Positions 12,586-21,325 of a stretch of DNA of 24,288 nt are shown here, one piece after another. A program made the translations under genes and the position numbers. Position 1 is the stretch's first letter, and the number at the start of each line of letters is the position of its first letter. Below the pieces are notes generated by a model. The model was given only the letters and a program-made list of their open reading frames with translations, made no database searches and was not told where the DNA came from. Origin of the DNA: JBEKYD01 sp049511335 (GTDB lineage Bacteria; Acidobacteriota; Terriglobia; Bryobacterales; Bryobacteraceae); the NCBI GenBank assembly GCA_049511335.1, contig JBEKYD010000095.1, forward strand, positions 1 through 24,288, given 5' to 3'.

Positions 12586-14705
12586 TACGGGCACTGAAAG
12601 TTGGAAGCTGCCGCGCTGAGCACCTGAGCAGCCGCGCTGGGCCGTCCGGCGGTTTGGTACGCTTCGGCCAGATTGCGGGCGCCCTGGCAAATTTGGCTCC
12701 GCACCAAAGGGCAGTCCCGGTTGATGAACGTGCCGGAGCTGGTCTGCTGGAGTGCGCAGCTTTGCGGAAAGGCCTGGCGGTAGAGCGAAGCCAGCTCCGC
12801 GGTGAGGCGTTCTTGGGCTGGATCGAGCAAGATTCCTTCGACCAATGACATCGCCGCTCGCGGCATGTCTCCCATACCCGCGTAGATGGCGGAAAGTTCT
12901 TCGGAGAATTCTGGAATCGGTTTTAGGGAGCGGCCAAAGCGCAGTGCGGAAATGGCGTCTTCGGGCTGCCCGATGCGCTCATAGACCCTGCCGAGCTCGA
13001 GGTAAGCCGGCACGTTGTCGATCATCACAGCGCCGTCGCCGGCTCGGCGCCGTTGAGCATCATCGATAGCGCGGGCTCGCAGCAGGGTTGCGAGCGCTTT
13101 CCGGTACCACTCGGCGCGGGCCGCGGGCGTGGCCGCGTCGTCCCCCTTCAGCCGCTCGCACATGCCGGTTATGTAGTAAGCGCCCCAGCTATACTGACCC
13201 ACAGCGGGTTTCAGAAACTCCGCGATCAGGAGCGGTTTCAGAATCTCAATAGCCCGCTGCCCCTGGGCGAGCGCCGGATCCACCAGCTTGCGGTCGCTGG
13301 TGATCATCATGGAGCCGAGCAGGTAGTGGCCCTTGGCGCTATTGGGCGACTCGACTGTCACGGCGGTGAACAGCGTCCGCTCGTCGCGCCAATCGTCGTT
13401 GCGGAGCGAAGTACGCGCCGCGAGGACGAGCGCGAGAACGCCGGCAACACCTAGAAGCGCGTTGCGGTCGCGGCAAATCCGGCTCAGAGCAAGGGCCGCC
13501 AACCCGGCCACACCTACCGCCGGCAGATAGAGAAAGCGCTCGGCGAAAATCGTGCCGATGCGAAACAGCAGGTTGGACGTGGGCGCGAGCGCGGCGAAAG
13601 TCAGCCCGATCAGGAAAAACACGGGCTTGGCGCGGCGAAAGGCCCAAACCGCAAGGGCCGCGGCAGCCAGGCAAACCGCCAGGCTGAGGATCGCCTGCCA
13701 ATCCTGCCAATCGTCGAGTTTCCACCGGAACAAGGGGATCTGGTTGTAAGAGTAGTCCGCCGAAAGGTGCTGCGGCCAACACATCTTCCAGAGGCCCAGG
13801 CCTAGCGCTTTGATGGCGGTGACGCGCGCCGTCCAGAAATCGGCAGCCATGAGGGGATTGTCGATCACCGCGACGGCCGCGACGGGCGTTCCCGCCAGCA
13901 TCCGGCCGCGCAGCCAGAAAAACAGAATGTAGCCAGGCGCGAGCGCGGCATAGGCGGGCCAGCGTTGTTTCCAGAGAAGCGGTTCGGTGCGCGTCAAGTC
14001 CCAGAGCAACATGGCCGCCACCAGCACGATGGCGCTTTCCTTGGAAAAAATGCCGATAGCGCCGATCAGCCCAAGAGCCGCCAGGCGATACATTCGTGAG
14101 CGGCCCAGGGCGTTCCTCGCGCAGGCATAGCATAGCAATCCCCCGAGCACACTGGCAGCCGCCAGCAGATCGGCCCGGCCCACCACGTTGGTCACCGATT
14201 CGGTCAGCACCGGGTGCACCGCCCACAACGCCGCCATCACCCATGCCGGGGTTGTTTCGCCGAACAACATGAGGCCCAGCGCATATACCAGCGCGATGTT
14301 GATTGCGTGCAGCCCGAAGTTGACCCAGTGGTATCCGGCCGGCGAGGCGCCGTCGCCAAGCACCGCCCAATTGAACAGGTAGGTGAGAGTGGTGAAGGGG
14401 CGATACAAGCCGGTGGAGTTGTTGGTGGACCAATATTCGGTGGAAAAGATCAGCCGCAGGTTCTCGGCTGTGGCCGCGTGGATGCGTGTGTCCTTGAGAA
14501 CGATGGTTTGATTATCGAAAATCAGCCCGGCGCGAAACGAATTCGAATACGCAGCCAGCGCCAGCAGCCAAATGGCTGCCAGTCGTGCGACATGGGGCCG
14601 CAGACGCGAGCCGATGGCGGACAGGCCGCTATGCTGAGTTTCCGCGGTTGCCGCGGCGAGAGGAGCCGGTTCCCGCTTTCGGTTCTGTTTCCTGGCCCCA
14701 GCCAT
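12585..14705 (-). CDS. TMTC-like integral membrane mannosyltransferase-type protein with TPR domain
   Basis: The 706-residue protein has a basic cytoplasmic start, about ten membrane helices to residue 425, and a soluble C-terminal part with tetratricopeptide-like helices (AYLELGRVYERIGQPEDAIS, EFSEELSAIYAGMGDMPRAA). Hallmarks of the TMTC O-mannosyltransferase family (DUF1736 region) are present: HPVLTESVTNVVGRADLLAA at 164-183, IDNPLM near 281, and TSNLLFRIGTIFAERFLYLP at 376-395. TMTC proteins transfer mannose from a polyprenyl-phosphate donor onto exported proteins, with the TPRs recognising the acceptor; in bacteria this role is extrapolated. In the first outer loop, where GT-C enzymes carry an acidic pair, the sequence is FDNQTIV (Asp64-Asn65). 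A decayed tail of a paralogue lies just downstream. Confidence 0.85.
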   Translation of the reverse strand: MAGARKQNRKREPAPLAAATAETQHSGLSAIGSRLRPHVARLAAIWLLALAAYSNSFRAGLIFDNQTIVLKDTRIHAATAENLRLIFSTEYWSTNNSTGLYRPFTTLTYLFNWAVLGDGASPAGYHWVNFGLHAINIALVYALGLMLFGETTPAWVMAALWAVHPVLTESVTNVVGRADLLAAASVLGGLLCYACARNALGRSRMYRLAALGLIGAIGIFSKESAIVLVAAMLLWDLTRTEPLLWKQRWPAYAALAPGYILFFWLRGRMLAGTPVAAVAVIDNPLMAADFWTARVTAIKALGLGLWKMCWPQHLSADYSYNQIPLFRWKLDDWQDWQAILSLAVCLAAAALAVWAFRRAKPVFFLIGLTFAALAPTSNLLFRIGTIFAERFLYLPAVGVAGLAALALSRICRDRNALLGVAGVLALVLAARTSLRNDDWRDERTLFTAVTVESPNSAKGHYLLGSMMITSDRKLVDPALAQGQRAIEILKPLLIAEFLKPAVGQYSWGAYYITGMCERLKGDDAATPAARAEWYRKALATLLRARAIDDAQRRRAGDGAVMIDNVPAYLELGRVYERIGQPEDAISALRFGRSLKPIPEFSEELSAIYAGMGDMPRAAMSLVEGILLDPAQERLTAELASLYRQAFPQSCALQQTSSGTFINRDCPLVRSQICQGARNLAEAYQTAGRPSAAAQVLSAAASNFQCP

Positions 14706-14873
14706 TCAGAAAGTTTTGTGCTCCGTTCGCGCGCAGGATTCTCGTCGAGGATACATTCCGAGCCGTATTGTAGCGTGAACCGCACGGCTCCAGAACCGGC
14801 CATGGCAGGTGCAGGCTCCGAAATCCTGGTGTCGTGGAATTCAGGTTGAGCCAGGGTTCGGCGACCGAGGAGG

Positions 14874-14974
14874 GGTGGGACAGACCATCGCTTTCCGTGG
14901 TCTGTCAGGCTCTCGGCAGGCCACAGCCCCTGACAGACGACAAAAAACGATCGTCTGTCCATCGTCTGTCCCAC
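14874..14974. repeat. GGTGGGACAGAC palindromic element, copy B
   Basis: The outer ends GGTGGGACAGACCA and CGTCTGTCCCAC match copy A at 5537-5626. Again two sub-hairpins are visible, with loops related to TCGCTTTCCG and CAAAAAACGA. The right end carries a short internal duplication (TCGTCTGTCC followed by ATCGTCTGTCCC), so this copy is about 11 bases longer. Confidence 0.82.
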
Positions 14975-15147
14975 TGGACGGTCGCGGTTGATTTCGCGGG
15001 GATTGAGGATGACGGAACTGCTTTACATTCCCCGGGGTCCGCCCCACATTGCGGCAAGCCGCAAACGAAGTTGGCGATGTCATCGGTCGAAGTGGGGCGC
15101 TGGCAGGCGGCACCGCCCGTCCCACCACTGGGGCACTCGGACTGGAG

Positions 15148-15175
15148 GGCAGACCACATAAAACGATGGTCTGCC
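15148..15175. repeat. GGCAGACCA hairpin, half-copy C
   Basis: This is a single hairpin, GGCAGACCA pairing with TGGTCTGCC around CATAAAACGA. It matches the right half of copies A and B, with GGCAG replacing GACAG on both arms. The compensating change keeps the stem paired, which suggests the structure rather than the sequence is conserved. Confidence 0.72.
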
Positions 15176-15225
15176 CCACGGTCGAATCGTCGCGGCGAAG
15201 TCGACAAGATTGTCACAAGGCCATC

Positions 15226-18200
15226 TTACTGCCCCGCGGGAGTCACGGCCGGCGCCGGTGCCGGCGGGCTTGGCTTGCCGGCGTCCAGATGATCCCAGTT
15301 CAGGATGGCATTGAACGCCAGCATAAAGGCGCCCTGGGTTTGCCAGCGCCAGAAAGGACGCAAGGCGAACATGACAATGTGTCCCTTGCCGAGCGGAACG
15401 TCCACCAGGGCGGCGCGTCCGGATATGGCGCTGCCTCCGGCGATGGTTCCGGAAAGCAGCATCTCGCTGGGATTGGTGGGGAACTGCAGGATCACGCGCG
15501 GCCGGCTTTCGCTCGAGACCGCGCCGCGTCCGGCCGGTCCACCGCGGCCGCCTTCGCCAGCTTCTCCGCCCGCCGCTGCGCGTCCGCCGCGCCCGCCGCG
15601 GCCCGCACGGCCGCCGGTAGCTGGCGACTCGGCAGCTTCACTGGCGTCCAGCGGCGACACGCTCATGGTCGTCACATTGGGAAACACGTTCTGGCCTTCG
15701 CCGCCATTCACCGGGCCGGTGAAGGCTCCGCGGCCACCGCCACCGAATCCGCCAAACCCGCCGAAACCGCCGGCCTCCACATGGAGCACCGGGTCCTGAT
15801 TGAAATATACCGGCAGGTCCTTGCCATCGTACCCGTAGGCGATGGGGCTGGCTTTGTCCGCAAACACACCGCGCAGAATCGATCCGCGCGCGAAGAAATT
15901 GGCCGGATGCTCCACCGTTACGCCAGCCGCCAGGTCGTACTCGGCCATCAACGCCGCGGTGGACCCTTCGGTGATCAACAGACCGCCTTCCTCGACGAAC
16001 TTGGCCAGTTCCGCCATGCCTTCCATACCCATGCCGCCGCGAATGTCGTCGCTCGAATCGAGATTGCCGAAGCTCGGCGTCTCGGTCGTTTTCTTGTAGG
16101 GAACGGGCGCAGTCCCCGTGACCGGTACTCCATTGATCATGGATTGCGACGTGCCGCCTATGTGCGGAAATAGGATCACGTCGTACTTGGCGCGCAGGCC
16201 GCCCTCCTTCAGCTTCTGATCGGCGAAGTAGGTGTACGGCACGCCGTAATAATCGAGAGCCGCCCGCACCCAACCTTCATCCTGGGTACGCGACCACGAG
16301 TGCACGTAACCGATCCGCGGCATGGTCAGCTCGTGCGTCTTGACTTGCGGCGCCGCGGCAACCGCCCAGGCCGAAAGCCCCAGATCCTTGAGCTGCGCCT
16401 CCACGTGGGCGCGGTCGGCACTGGGCAGAATTACGGCGCCGGCGCGGAACTTGTGGCCATCGAGCTCGAAATCCTCTTCCGCGGCCAGCGCCTGAACCGC
16501 CGGATTCAGCATGCGGAAGCGCATCAGGTTGTTGTCGCTGGTATGATCGACCACCAGAACGGCGCCGCTCCCTTCCACTCCGCCGGCAGCCTTGGCATCC
16601 GCCTTCAGCAATGTCATGGGGTGCTCCAGAACGGACTTGTCGTGCACCGCGGTCAGCTTCACGTCGCGCAGGTATTGCATGGTCCAGCCGGTATCGTCGT
16701 AGGGCCGCGGATTGGTCGGCGCATAGGCCTGCAAGCTGGTATACATATCCACCAGCGTGCGGTAGGGCTGGTCGGCGCGAACGATGTAATCTCCCGCGGC
16801 CACCGAAAGCTTGCCGGCCTCGAAAGCCGAATCGGCGGTGTGGACCTCCACGCCCTGGCGGCGCAGCTCGTTCACCATGTCCGCGGCATCGGCCTTGCGC
16901 CGCTGCGCCGCCGGTATCACCCATGCATTCGGGCTATCGGCGCCGTTCTTCCCCTTGTCGATGGAGCGCTGGTTCTTCAGATAGTAATTTTCCAGGTACA
17001 GCTCGCGATTCTTGGCGACTTGGTTCAAGGCAATCAGAATGGCGGATTCCTGGATGTTGGTATTGTTGCGCGGTCCCCATTTCACCGAAGGCAGCGGCGG
17101 ATTGGGCCGGAACCATTCGCGGCTGGTCGAGTTCACCGGGAGTTGCAGGTTCTCGGTAACATCCGGACCGTAGCTCTGGACTTCATAAAACCGGCCGAAC
17201 GAATTGTGCGTGAGCGCGATCCAGAACAGATAATTCGGCACCCAGCCGTCGTAATAACCGTAAGTCCAAACGCCCGGCACACCGCGCTTGGCCATTTCCA
17301 TGATTTCGGTTTCGCCCAGCAGCCACCATTCGTCGACGGAAATCGGATCGAGCGAAATGTTGTACGGCCCCGTGCCGGTGGAGACGTAGAGATACGACAC
17401 GCTTTCGTGCAGGTCGTGCAGGATGGTGGGGTGCCATTCCAGCACGCCGCGGGTGAAGCTTCGGGTCATTTGCAGGTATTGGCCCATGCCGTCGCGATTG
17501 TCGTCGTGCTGCACATATTTGCCCCAGTACATCATCAGCGAATTGCGCTGCACGCCGTGTTCCTTGCCGTAGTAATACGCGTCCACCACTTTTTCGCGCC
17601 CATCCACTTCGAGCACCGGCGTGATGAAGGTGATCACGTTGTTGCGGATCTGCTGAACGAAGGGAGTCTCTTCCACGATCAGCCGGTACGCCAGCTCGAT
17701 GAGCATCTCCGGGCCGCCGGTCTCCGGCGAATGGATGCCGCTGTTCATCCAGTAGATGGGCTTGGCGGTATGCACCAGTTGCTTGGCTTCGACTGCGCTG
17801 ATCTGGCGCGGGTCGCCCAGCTTGGCCAGCATGTCTTTGTACTTGTCGAGATCTTTGAGGGTGGCTTCGTCGGCGATGGCCAGCACTACAATATCGCGGC
17901 CTTCTTCGGTGGTGCCCATCTTCCAGAAGCGGGCGCGGGGAGAAGCCTTGGCCAGCGCCTGGTAGTAGCGCTCGATGTCGGCGGCATGCGTGAGCTCGCC
18001 CGGCTTGCCCGGGATCCGTCCCAGGAACTTGAGCGGAGAAGGCACCGTGTCGGAAGCGGGCATATGGTCCACCAGCTCAGTGGTGAAGCGCGGATCTTGC
18101 AGATATTCGTGGATCAGCTTGGTGTATTCTTCGTCCAGCTTTTGCGGGGCGGGTTCCACCGCGGTCGAGCTCGAAGCCGCGGCCGGCTTCGGCTTCTTGG

Positions 18201-18297
18201 CTTGAGCCGGCGCCGCGGCGGATGCCGTCCAAACAGCGAGCAGTGCCGCGAGCAACGCCGCAGGCATGCCGCCAGTGGCGGAGAAACGACGAATCAT
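15226..18297 (-). CDS. M14 family zinc carboxypeptidase, large exported form
   Basis: The 1,023-residue protein starts at the ATG at 18297, not at the longer frame start at 18348, because GGAGGT lies seven bases upstream and the protein then opens with a signal peptide (MIRRFSATGGMPAALLAALL then AVWTASAAAPAQA). The catalytic domain covers about 85-420. Zinc ligands are His189 and Glu192 (SGIHSPETGG) and His297 in ILHDLHES; NRDG at 267-270 fits the substrate-carboxylate-binding region. M14 enzymes remove C-terminal residues from peptides outside the cytoplasm. The remaining roughly 600 residues include a ThuA/glutamine-amidotransferase-like stretch (YDVILFPHIGG, GGLLITEGSTAALMAEYDL) and a Gly/Arg-rich linker near residues 865-955. 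The gene is monocistronic or paired with the CPBP gene upstream, about 150 bp away. Confidence 0.92.
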   Translation of the reverse strand: MIRRFSATGGMPAALLAALLAVWTASAAAPAQAKKPKPAAASSSTAVEPAPQKLDEEYTKLIHEYLQDPRFTTELVDHMPASDTVPSPLKFLGRIPGKPGELTHAADIERYYQALAKASPRARFWKMGTTEEGRDIVVLAIADEATLKDLDKYKDMLAKLGDPRQISAVEAKQLVHTAKPIYWMNSGIHSPETGGPEMLIELAYRLIVEETPFVQQIRNNVITFITPVLEVDGREKVVDAYYYGKEHGVQRNSLMMYWGKYVQHDDNRDGMGQYLQMTRSFTRGVLEWHPTILHDLHESVSYLYVSTGTGPYNISLDPISVDEWWLLGETEIMEMAKRGVPGVWTYGYYDGWVPNYLFWIALTHNSFGRFYEVQSYGPDVTENLQLPVNSTSREWFRPNPPLPSVKWGPRNNTNIQESAILIALNQVAKNRELYLENYYLKNQRSIDKGKNGADSPNAWVIPAAQRRKADAADMVNELRRQGVEVHTADSAFEAGKLSVAAGDYIVRADQPYRTLVDMYTSLQAYAPTNPRPYDDTGWTMQYLRDVKLTAVHDKSVLEHPMTLLKADAKAAGGVEGSGAVLVVDHTSDNNLMRFRMLNPAVQALAAEEDFELDGHKFRAGAVILPSADRAHVEAQLKDLGLSAWAVAAAPQVKTHELTMPRIGYVHSWSRTQDEGWVRAALDYYGVPYTYFADQKLKEGGLRAKYDVILFPHIGGTSQSMINGVPVTGTAPVPYKKTTETPSFGNLDSSDDIRGGMGMEGMAELAKFVEEGGLLITEGSTAALMAEYDLAAGVTVEHPANFFARGSILRGVFADKASPIAYGYDGKDLPVYFNQDPVLHVEAGGFGGFGGFGGGGRGAFTGPVNGGEGQNVFPNVTTMSVSPLDASEAAESPATGGRAGRGGRGGRAAAGGEAGEGGRGGPAGRGAVSSESRPRVILQFPTNPSEMLLSGTIAGGSAISGRAALVDVPLGKGHIVMFALRPFWRWQTQGAFMLAFNAILNWDHLDAGKPSPPAPAPAVTPAGQ

Positions 18298-18318
18298 ATG
18301 CAAGACCTCCCGATTGTC

Positions 18319-18339
18319 CCGGTCCTGACTCCGGACCGG
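18319..18339 (-). promoter_or_regulatory. Hairpin in the leader of the M14 gene
   Basis: Perfect 7-bp arms CCGGTCC and GGACCGG with a 7-base loop lie about 22 bases upstream of the M14 start, just before its ribosome site. It could influence translation or act as an operator; it could also be a remnant dispersed palindrome. No T-run follows. Confidence 0.35.
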
Positions 18340-18450
18340 TTCTAGCATTTATACCGCATTGCGAGCGTGTGGGATAGATGTGGGGGAGGATGGTATCCTG
18401 CCGTGAGCAGGCCTTTTGGCCTGGACTTGACCAGAGCCTGCGTGTCTAAA

Positions 18451-19287
18451 TTACTGAGAAGGCCGCGCAATAACCAAAGCTTCCTTCCGCGTCAGACCCC
18501 TGCCCGCCAAAACCGCCGCAACACCGAGCAGCGCGCCTATGCCTAAGTCCCGCCAGAATGCCGCATCCGGACCGCTCTGCCAGATAAGGGAGGCGGCGCG
18601 CGGAACTCCCCAGCGCCAGGCGATGAGGTACTCCAAAGCGTCGCCGCCGCCGTGAATGACCAACGCCGGCAAGATGGAACCGGTGCGGTAAGTAATCGCT
18701 CCATAGATCACCGAGATCGCCAGTAGATACGGCACTCTGGGGAGGGTGGCGCTGACGCCGTGACTGAAGTGTATGGCGGCAAAGACAAGCGAGACAATCG
18801 CGATCGCCGCTACCGGCCCGTGCTGCCGTTCGATCGCCGATTGCATGTAGCCTCTGAATCCGGCTTCCTCCGCAATGCCGGACACCATACCCGCCATCAG
18901 CATGGCGGCCAGCACGGTGAACCAGGGATACCGTGAAAAGTCCGGCACGGCCGAAGCTGGAAGGCGAACCAACCTTCCGTAAGCGCCCTGCAACAGGACC
19001 GCTGCCGCTACAGCCAAAATCCCCGAGGCCATCGCCCAAAGCCACACCCTCGCCGGCAACCCCCGCGCGCGAAAGCGGTCGCGCCGCGACTGGGCATTCT
19101 TCGCCGGCCAGCCCCAACCGTTCAGATAGCGCCAGTACAGAGTCAGGTAAAGCGCCATGGCAAGCACGGCCCACGGAGGCGAGCCCGGGTGCCTGAAATT
19201 GACGGCAACCAGAATCGACCAAGGGAACTCCCCGGCCACCATGACGGCCAACCCCGTCAAAACGGCCCAGATCACCCGAGTAGACAT
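18451..19287 (-). CDS. CPBP family intramembrane metalloprotease
   Basis: The 278-residue protein has about seven or eight hydrophobic segments and the three CPBP (Abi/Rce1-type) motifs: Glu140-Glu141-x3-Arg145 (AEEAGFRGY), Phe169-x3-His173 (FAAIHF), and HGGGD at 212-216, where a family member would have His followed by Asn or Asp. These residues bind the catalytic metal inside the membrane. Eukaryotic relatives trim prenylated proteins; bacterial ones serve in bacteriocin immunity, signalling or protein maturation, and the substrate here is unknown. The ATG has GAAAGGCG upstream at workable spacing. It is divergent from the tldD-like gene across about 160 bp and lies upstream of the M14 gene on the same strand. 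A CAGGCC-TTTT-GGCCTG hairpin lies about 30 bp after its stop (18408-18423). Confidence 0.9.
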   Translation of the reverse strand: MSTRVIWAVLTGLAVMVAGEFPWSILVAVNFRHPGSPPWAVLAMALYLTLYWRYLNGWGWPAKNAQSRRDRFRARGLPARVWLWAMASGILAVAAAVLLQGAYGRLVRLPASAVPDFSRYPWFTVLAAMLMAGMVSGIAEEAGFRGYMQSAIERQHGPVAAIAIVSLVFAAIHFSHGVSATLPRVPYLLAISVIYGAITYRTGSILPALVIHGGGDALEYLIAWRWGVPRAASLIWQSGPDAAFWRDLGIGALLGVAAVLAGRGLTRKEALVIARPSQ

Positions 19288-19446
19288 GTGTGAACGCCTT
19301 TCAGGGTAGATTACGTCCGCGGGTTGGTTTTAGGTCGGAAAAAGCTCGAGAAGTGCGAAAATCGCTTTGAGCAGGTGCTCGTTGGCTCCGACCTCAGCAC
19401 ACCCCAGCGGACCGCGGTCTGGCGCGGGCTCTGGTATTCTGAAGGC

Positions 19447-21174
19447 TTGATCCCCTCTCGCTTTTTCCACCTGGCGGCACTGGTTTCGGTTTCGGCCGCT
19501 CTCGCCGCGGTCTCCCCGTTGAAGGCTGCGCAGAACAACGTTCTGCTCGATAGCATGGCCGAGGAACTTACCCGGAACTTCAACGTTCTCAAGCAAAAAG
19601 CCGATCCGCCGCCATACTTTCTGAGCTACGAGGTGACGGAAAGCGATTACGCCACCATTAACGGCACTTTGGGCGCGATCGACTCCACCAACCGGGCCAA
19701 GAAGCGGACGCTCGATATTTCGGTGCGCGTGGGCTCGCCCCAACTCGATAACTATCGCCGCGTGAGCGGAGGCGGGCGGGGCGCGGGCAGCGGCCGGGTG
19801 ACCGCCGGAGCGTTGCTGACGTTTGAAGATAACCCCAACTCCATTCGCCAGCGACTGTGGCTCGAAACCGACCGGGCGTACCGGGCGGCTTCGGAACGAT
19901 TTATCCGCATCAAAACCAACAGCCAGGTGCAGGTGGCGAATCGCGACGCGTCCGGGGATTTTTCGAGCGAGCCGCCTTCGGTGTCGGTCGGCCAGCCGCA
20001 CAAACTGCAATTCGACCGGGAAACCTGGACCGAGCGGGTGCGGCGGCTCTCGGCGCGCTTCGGCAACTACCCGAGTGTGCTGAACTCGCGCCTGATGGTG
20101 GTGTGCCAGGACGAGACCAGGTATTTCGTCAACACCGAGGGCTCGCGCTTGGTTTGGGGGCGGGGCTACGCGCGGGTCTTGATTACCGCATCCGGCAAAG
20201 CGGCCGACGGAACGGATGTGGAACAGTTTGAGACCTTTGAAGCTCTCGAGCCGGATGGATTGCCCGACGATAAGGCGCTGCAGGCGGCTATCGATCAGGT
20301 GGCCGGCGACGTAGTGGCGCTCTTAAAGGCGCCCGAAACGGAGCCGTTCGTGGGCCCGGCGATTTTCTCGGGCAAAGCCGCCGGTGTGTTTTTCCATGAA
20401 ATTTTCGGACACCGCGTGGAAGGACACCGCCAGAAGGACGAGAGCGAAGGCCAGACCTTCACCAAGAGCGTGGGAGAAAAGGTGCTGCCGGATTTCCTCT
20501 CGGTGGTGTTCGACCCGACCAAGCGGAAGATCGGCGGAGTGGATTTGAACGGCTGGTACGACTACGACGACGAGGGTGTGAAAGCGCGCCCGGTGCTGGC
20601 GGTGGAGAACGGGGTATTGAAGACGTTCCTGATGTCGCGCTCACCCATCGAGGGATTCGATCGTTCCAACAGCCACGGACGCCGCGAGCCCGGCTATGAA
20701 CCGGTTTCGCGCCAGTCGAACCTGATCGTGGAAAGTTCGCGCACGGTTTCGGGCGACCGGTTGCGGGCCATGCTGGTGGAAGAAGCCAAGCGGCAGTCGA
20801 AACCGTACGGGTTGTATTTCCGCGATATCACCGGCGGATTCACCACCACCACGCGGAACGGCATGCAGGCGTTCAAGGTGATTCCCATCGTGGTGTACCG
20901 GGTGTATGTGGATGGAAGGCCGGACGAGCTGGTGCGGGGCGCCGATATTGTCGGTACGCCGCTGGCGAGCTTTGCCAAAATTCTGGCCACCGGCGATCGC
21001 CCCGAGGTTTTCAACGGCTACTGCGGAGCCGAGTCGGGCAGCGTGCCGGTATCGGCGGTATCGCCGGCGATTCTGGTTTCGGAAATCGAGATCGAGAAGA
21101 AAGCCAAAGCCAACGATCGGCCCCCGCTGTTGGGGCAGCCCACCTCGGTTGAGCCGAAGGGAGGGTCGCGGTGA
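19447..21174 (+). CDS. Exported TldD-like metalloprotease
   Basis: The protein has about 575 residues from the TTG at 19447. It is a TldD/PmbA family member: the motif HEIFGH (His317, Glu318, His322) gives the family's HExxxH zinc site, and Cys526 in GYCGAESGSVPVSAVSP matches the third ligand. TldD acts with TldE to degrade unfolded peptides or mature ribosomal peptides such as microcin B17 in the cytoplasm. This copy instead begins with a signal-like hydrophobic stretch (FFHLAALVSVSAALAAVSPL), so it is probably exported. The start is uncertain: the open frame extends to 19324 through non-ATG codons, the next ATG (MAEEL) would remove the signal, and GAAGG is very close to the chosen TTG. It heads an apparent operon with a TldE-like partner and an Lpt permease. 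Confidence 0.85.
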   Translation: MIPSRFFHLAALVSVSAALAAVSPLKAAQNNVLLDSMAEELTRNFNVLKQKADPPPYFLSYEVTESDYATINGTLGAIDSTNRAKKRTLDISVRVGSPQLDNYRRVSGGGRGAGSGRVTAGALLTFEDNPNSIRQRLWLETDRAYRAASERFIRIKTNSQVQVANRDASGDFSSEPPSVSVGQPHKLQFDRETWTERVRRLSARFGNYPSVLNSRLMVVCQDETRYFVNTEGSRLVWGRGYARVLITASGKAADGTDVEQFETFEALEPDGLPDDKALQAAIDQVAGDVVALLKAPETEPFVGPAIFSGKAAGVFFHEIFGHRVEGHRQKDESEGQTFTKSVGEKVLPDFLSVVFDPTKRKIGGVDLNGWYDYDDEGVKARPVLAVENGVLKTFLMSRSPIEGFDRSNSHGRREPGYEPVSRQSNLIVESSRTVSGDRLRAMLVEEAKRQSKPYGLYFRDITGGFTTTTRNGMQAFKVIPIVVYRVYVDGRPDELVRGADIVGTPLASFAKILATGDRPEVFNGYCGAESGSVPVSAVSPAILVSEIEIEKKAKANDRPPLLGQPTSVEPKGGSR

Positions 21175-21215
21175 GGCGAGACAATGTGGCCCAGGGCGGA
21201 GGATGGCCAGAGCCC

Positions 21216-21325
21216 GTGGGGCAGGTTGGTAACCTGCGGCGGGTTGGAAACCCGCTTCCGGAAGCTTCCCAGCAGCCCGCGGAAGGCCGATTGACAATCG
21301 GCCGCAGGATGCCATCCTGCCCCAC
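21216..21325. repeat. Cloverleaf-like multi-hairpin repeat
   Basis: Outer arms GTGGGGCAGG and CCTGCCCCAC (10 bp, perfect) close a set of internal stems: CAGGTT-GGT-AACCTG (21222-21236), CGGGTT-GGA-AACCCG (21240-21254), GCTTCCGGAAGC (21254-21265), and GGCCGATT-GAC-AATCGGCC (21285-21303). A further small stem, GGATGCCATCC, overlaps the right outer arm. It lies between the two tldD/tldE-type genes and overlaps the candidate ATG of the second. Confidence 0.85.

Larger units (their letters stand above)
14706..15225. other. Gene-free intergenic stretch with palindromic elements
   Basis: About 520 bases separate the TMTC-like start from the M14 peptidase stop. I see two members of the GGTGGGACAGAC family (14874-14974 and 15148-15175). 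The first 170 bases should hold the promoter of the TMTC-like gene on the minus strand; a CTACAAT string near 14770 is a weak -10 candidate. The middle part (about 14990-15140) shows no supported gene. Confidence 0.6.

Noticed and set aside
14905..15216. Cys-containing minus-strand frame (ANFVCGLPQCGADPGECKAV) as a small gene
   Set aside because: It runs through two palindromic repeats, has no ribosome site, and shows no family resemblance; at best an old coding remnant.
16300..18345. A 681-codon open frame antisense to the M14 peptidase
   Set aside because: It is the mirror of a strongly supported gene, is rich in His/Arg/Val typical of high-GC antisense frames, and has no recognisable domain.
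19324..19446. N-terminal extension of the TldD-like protein
   Set aside because: It is charged, starts only with non-ATG codons and would bury the signal peptide; more likely promoter and leader sequence.
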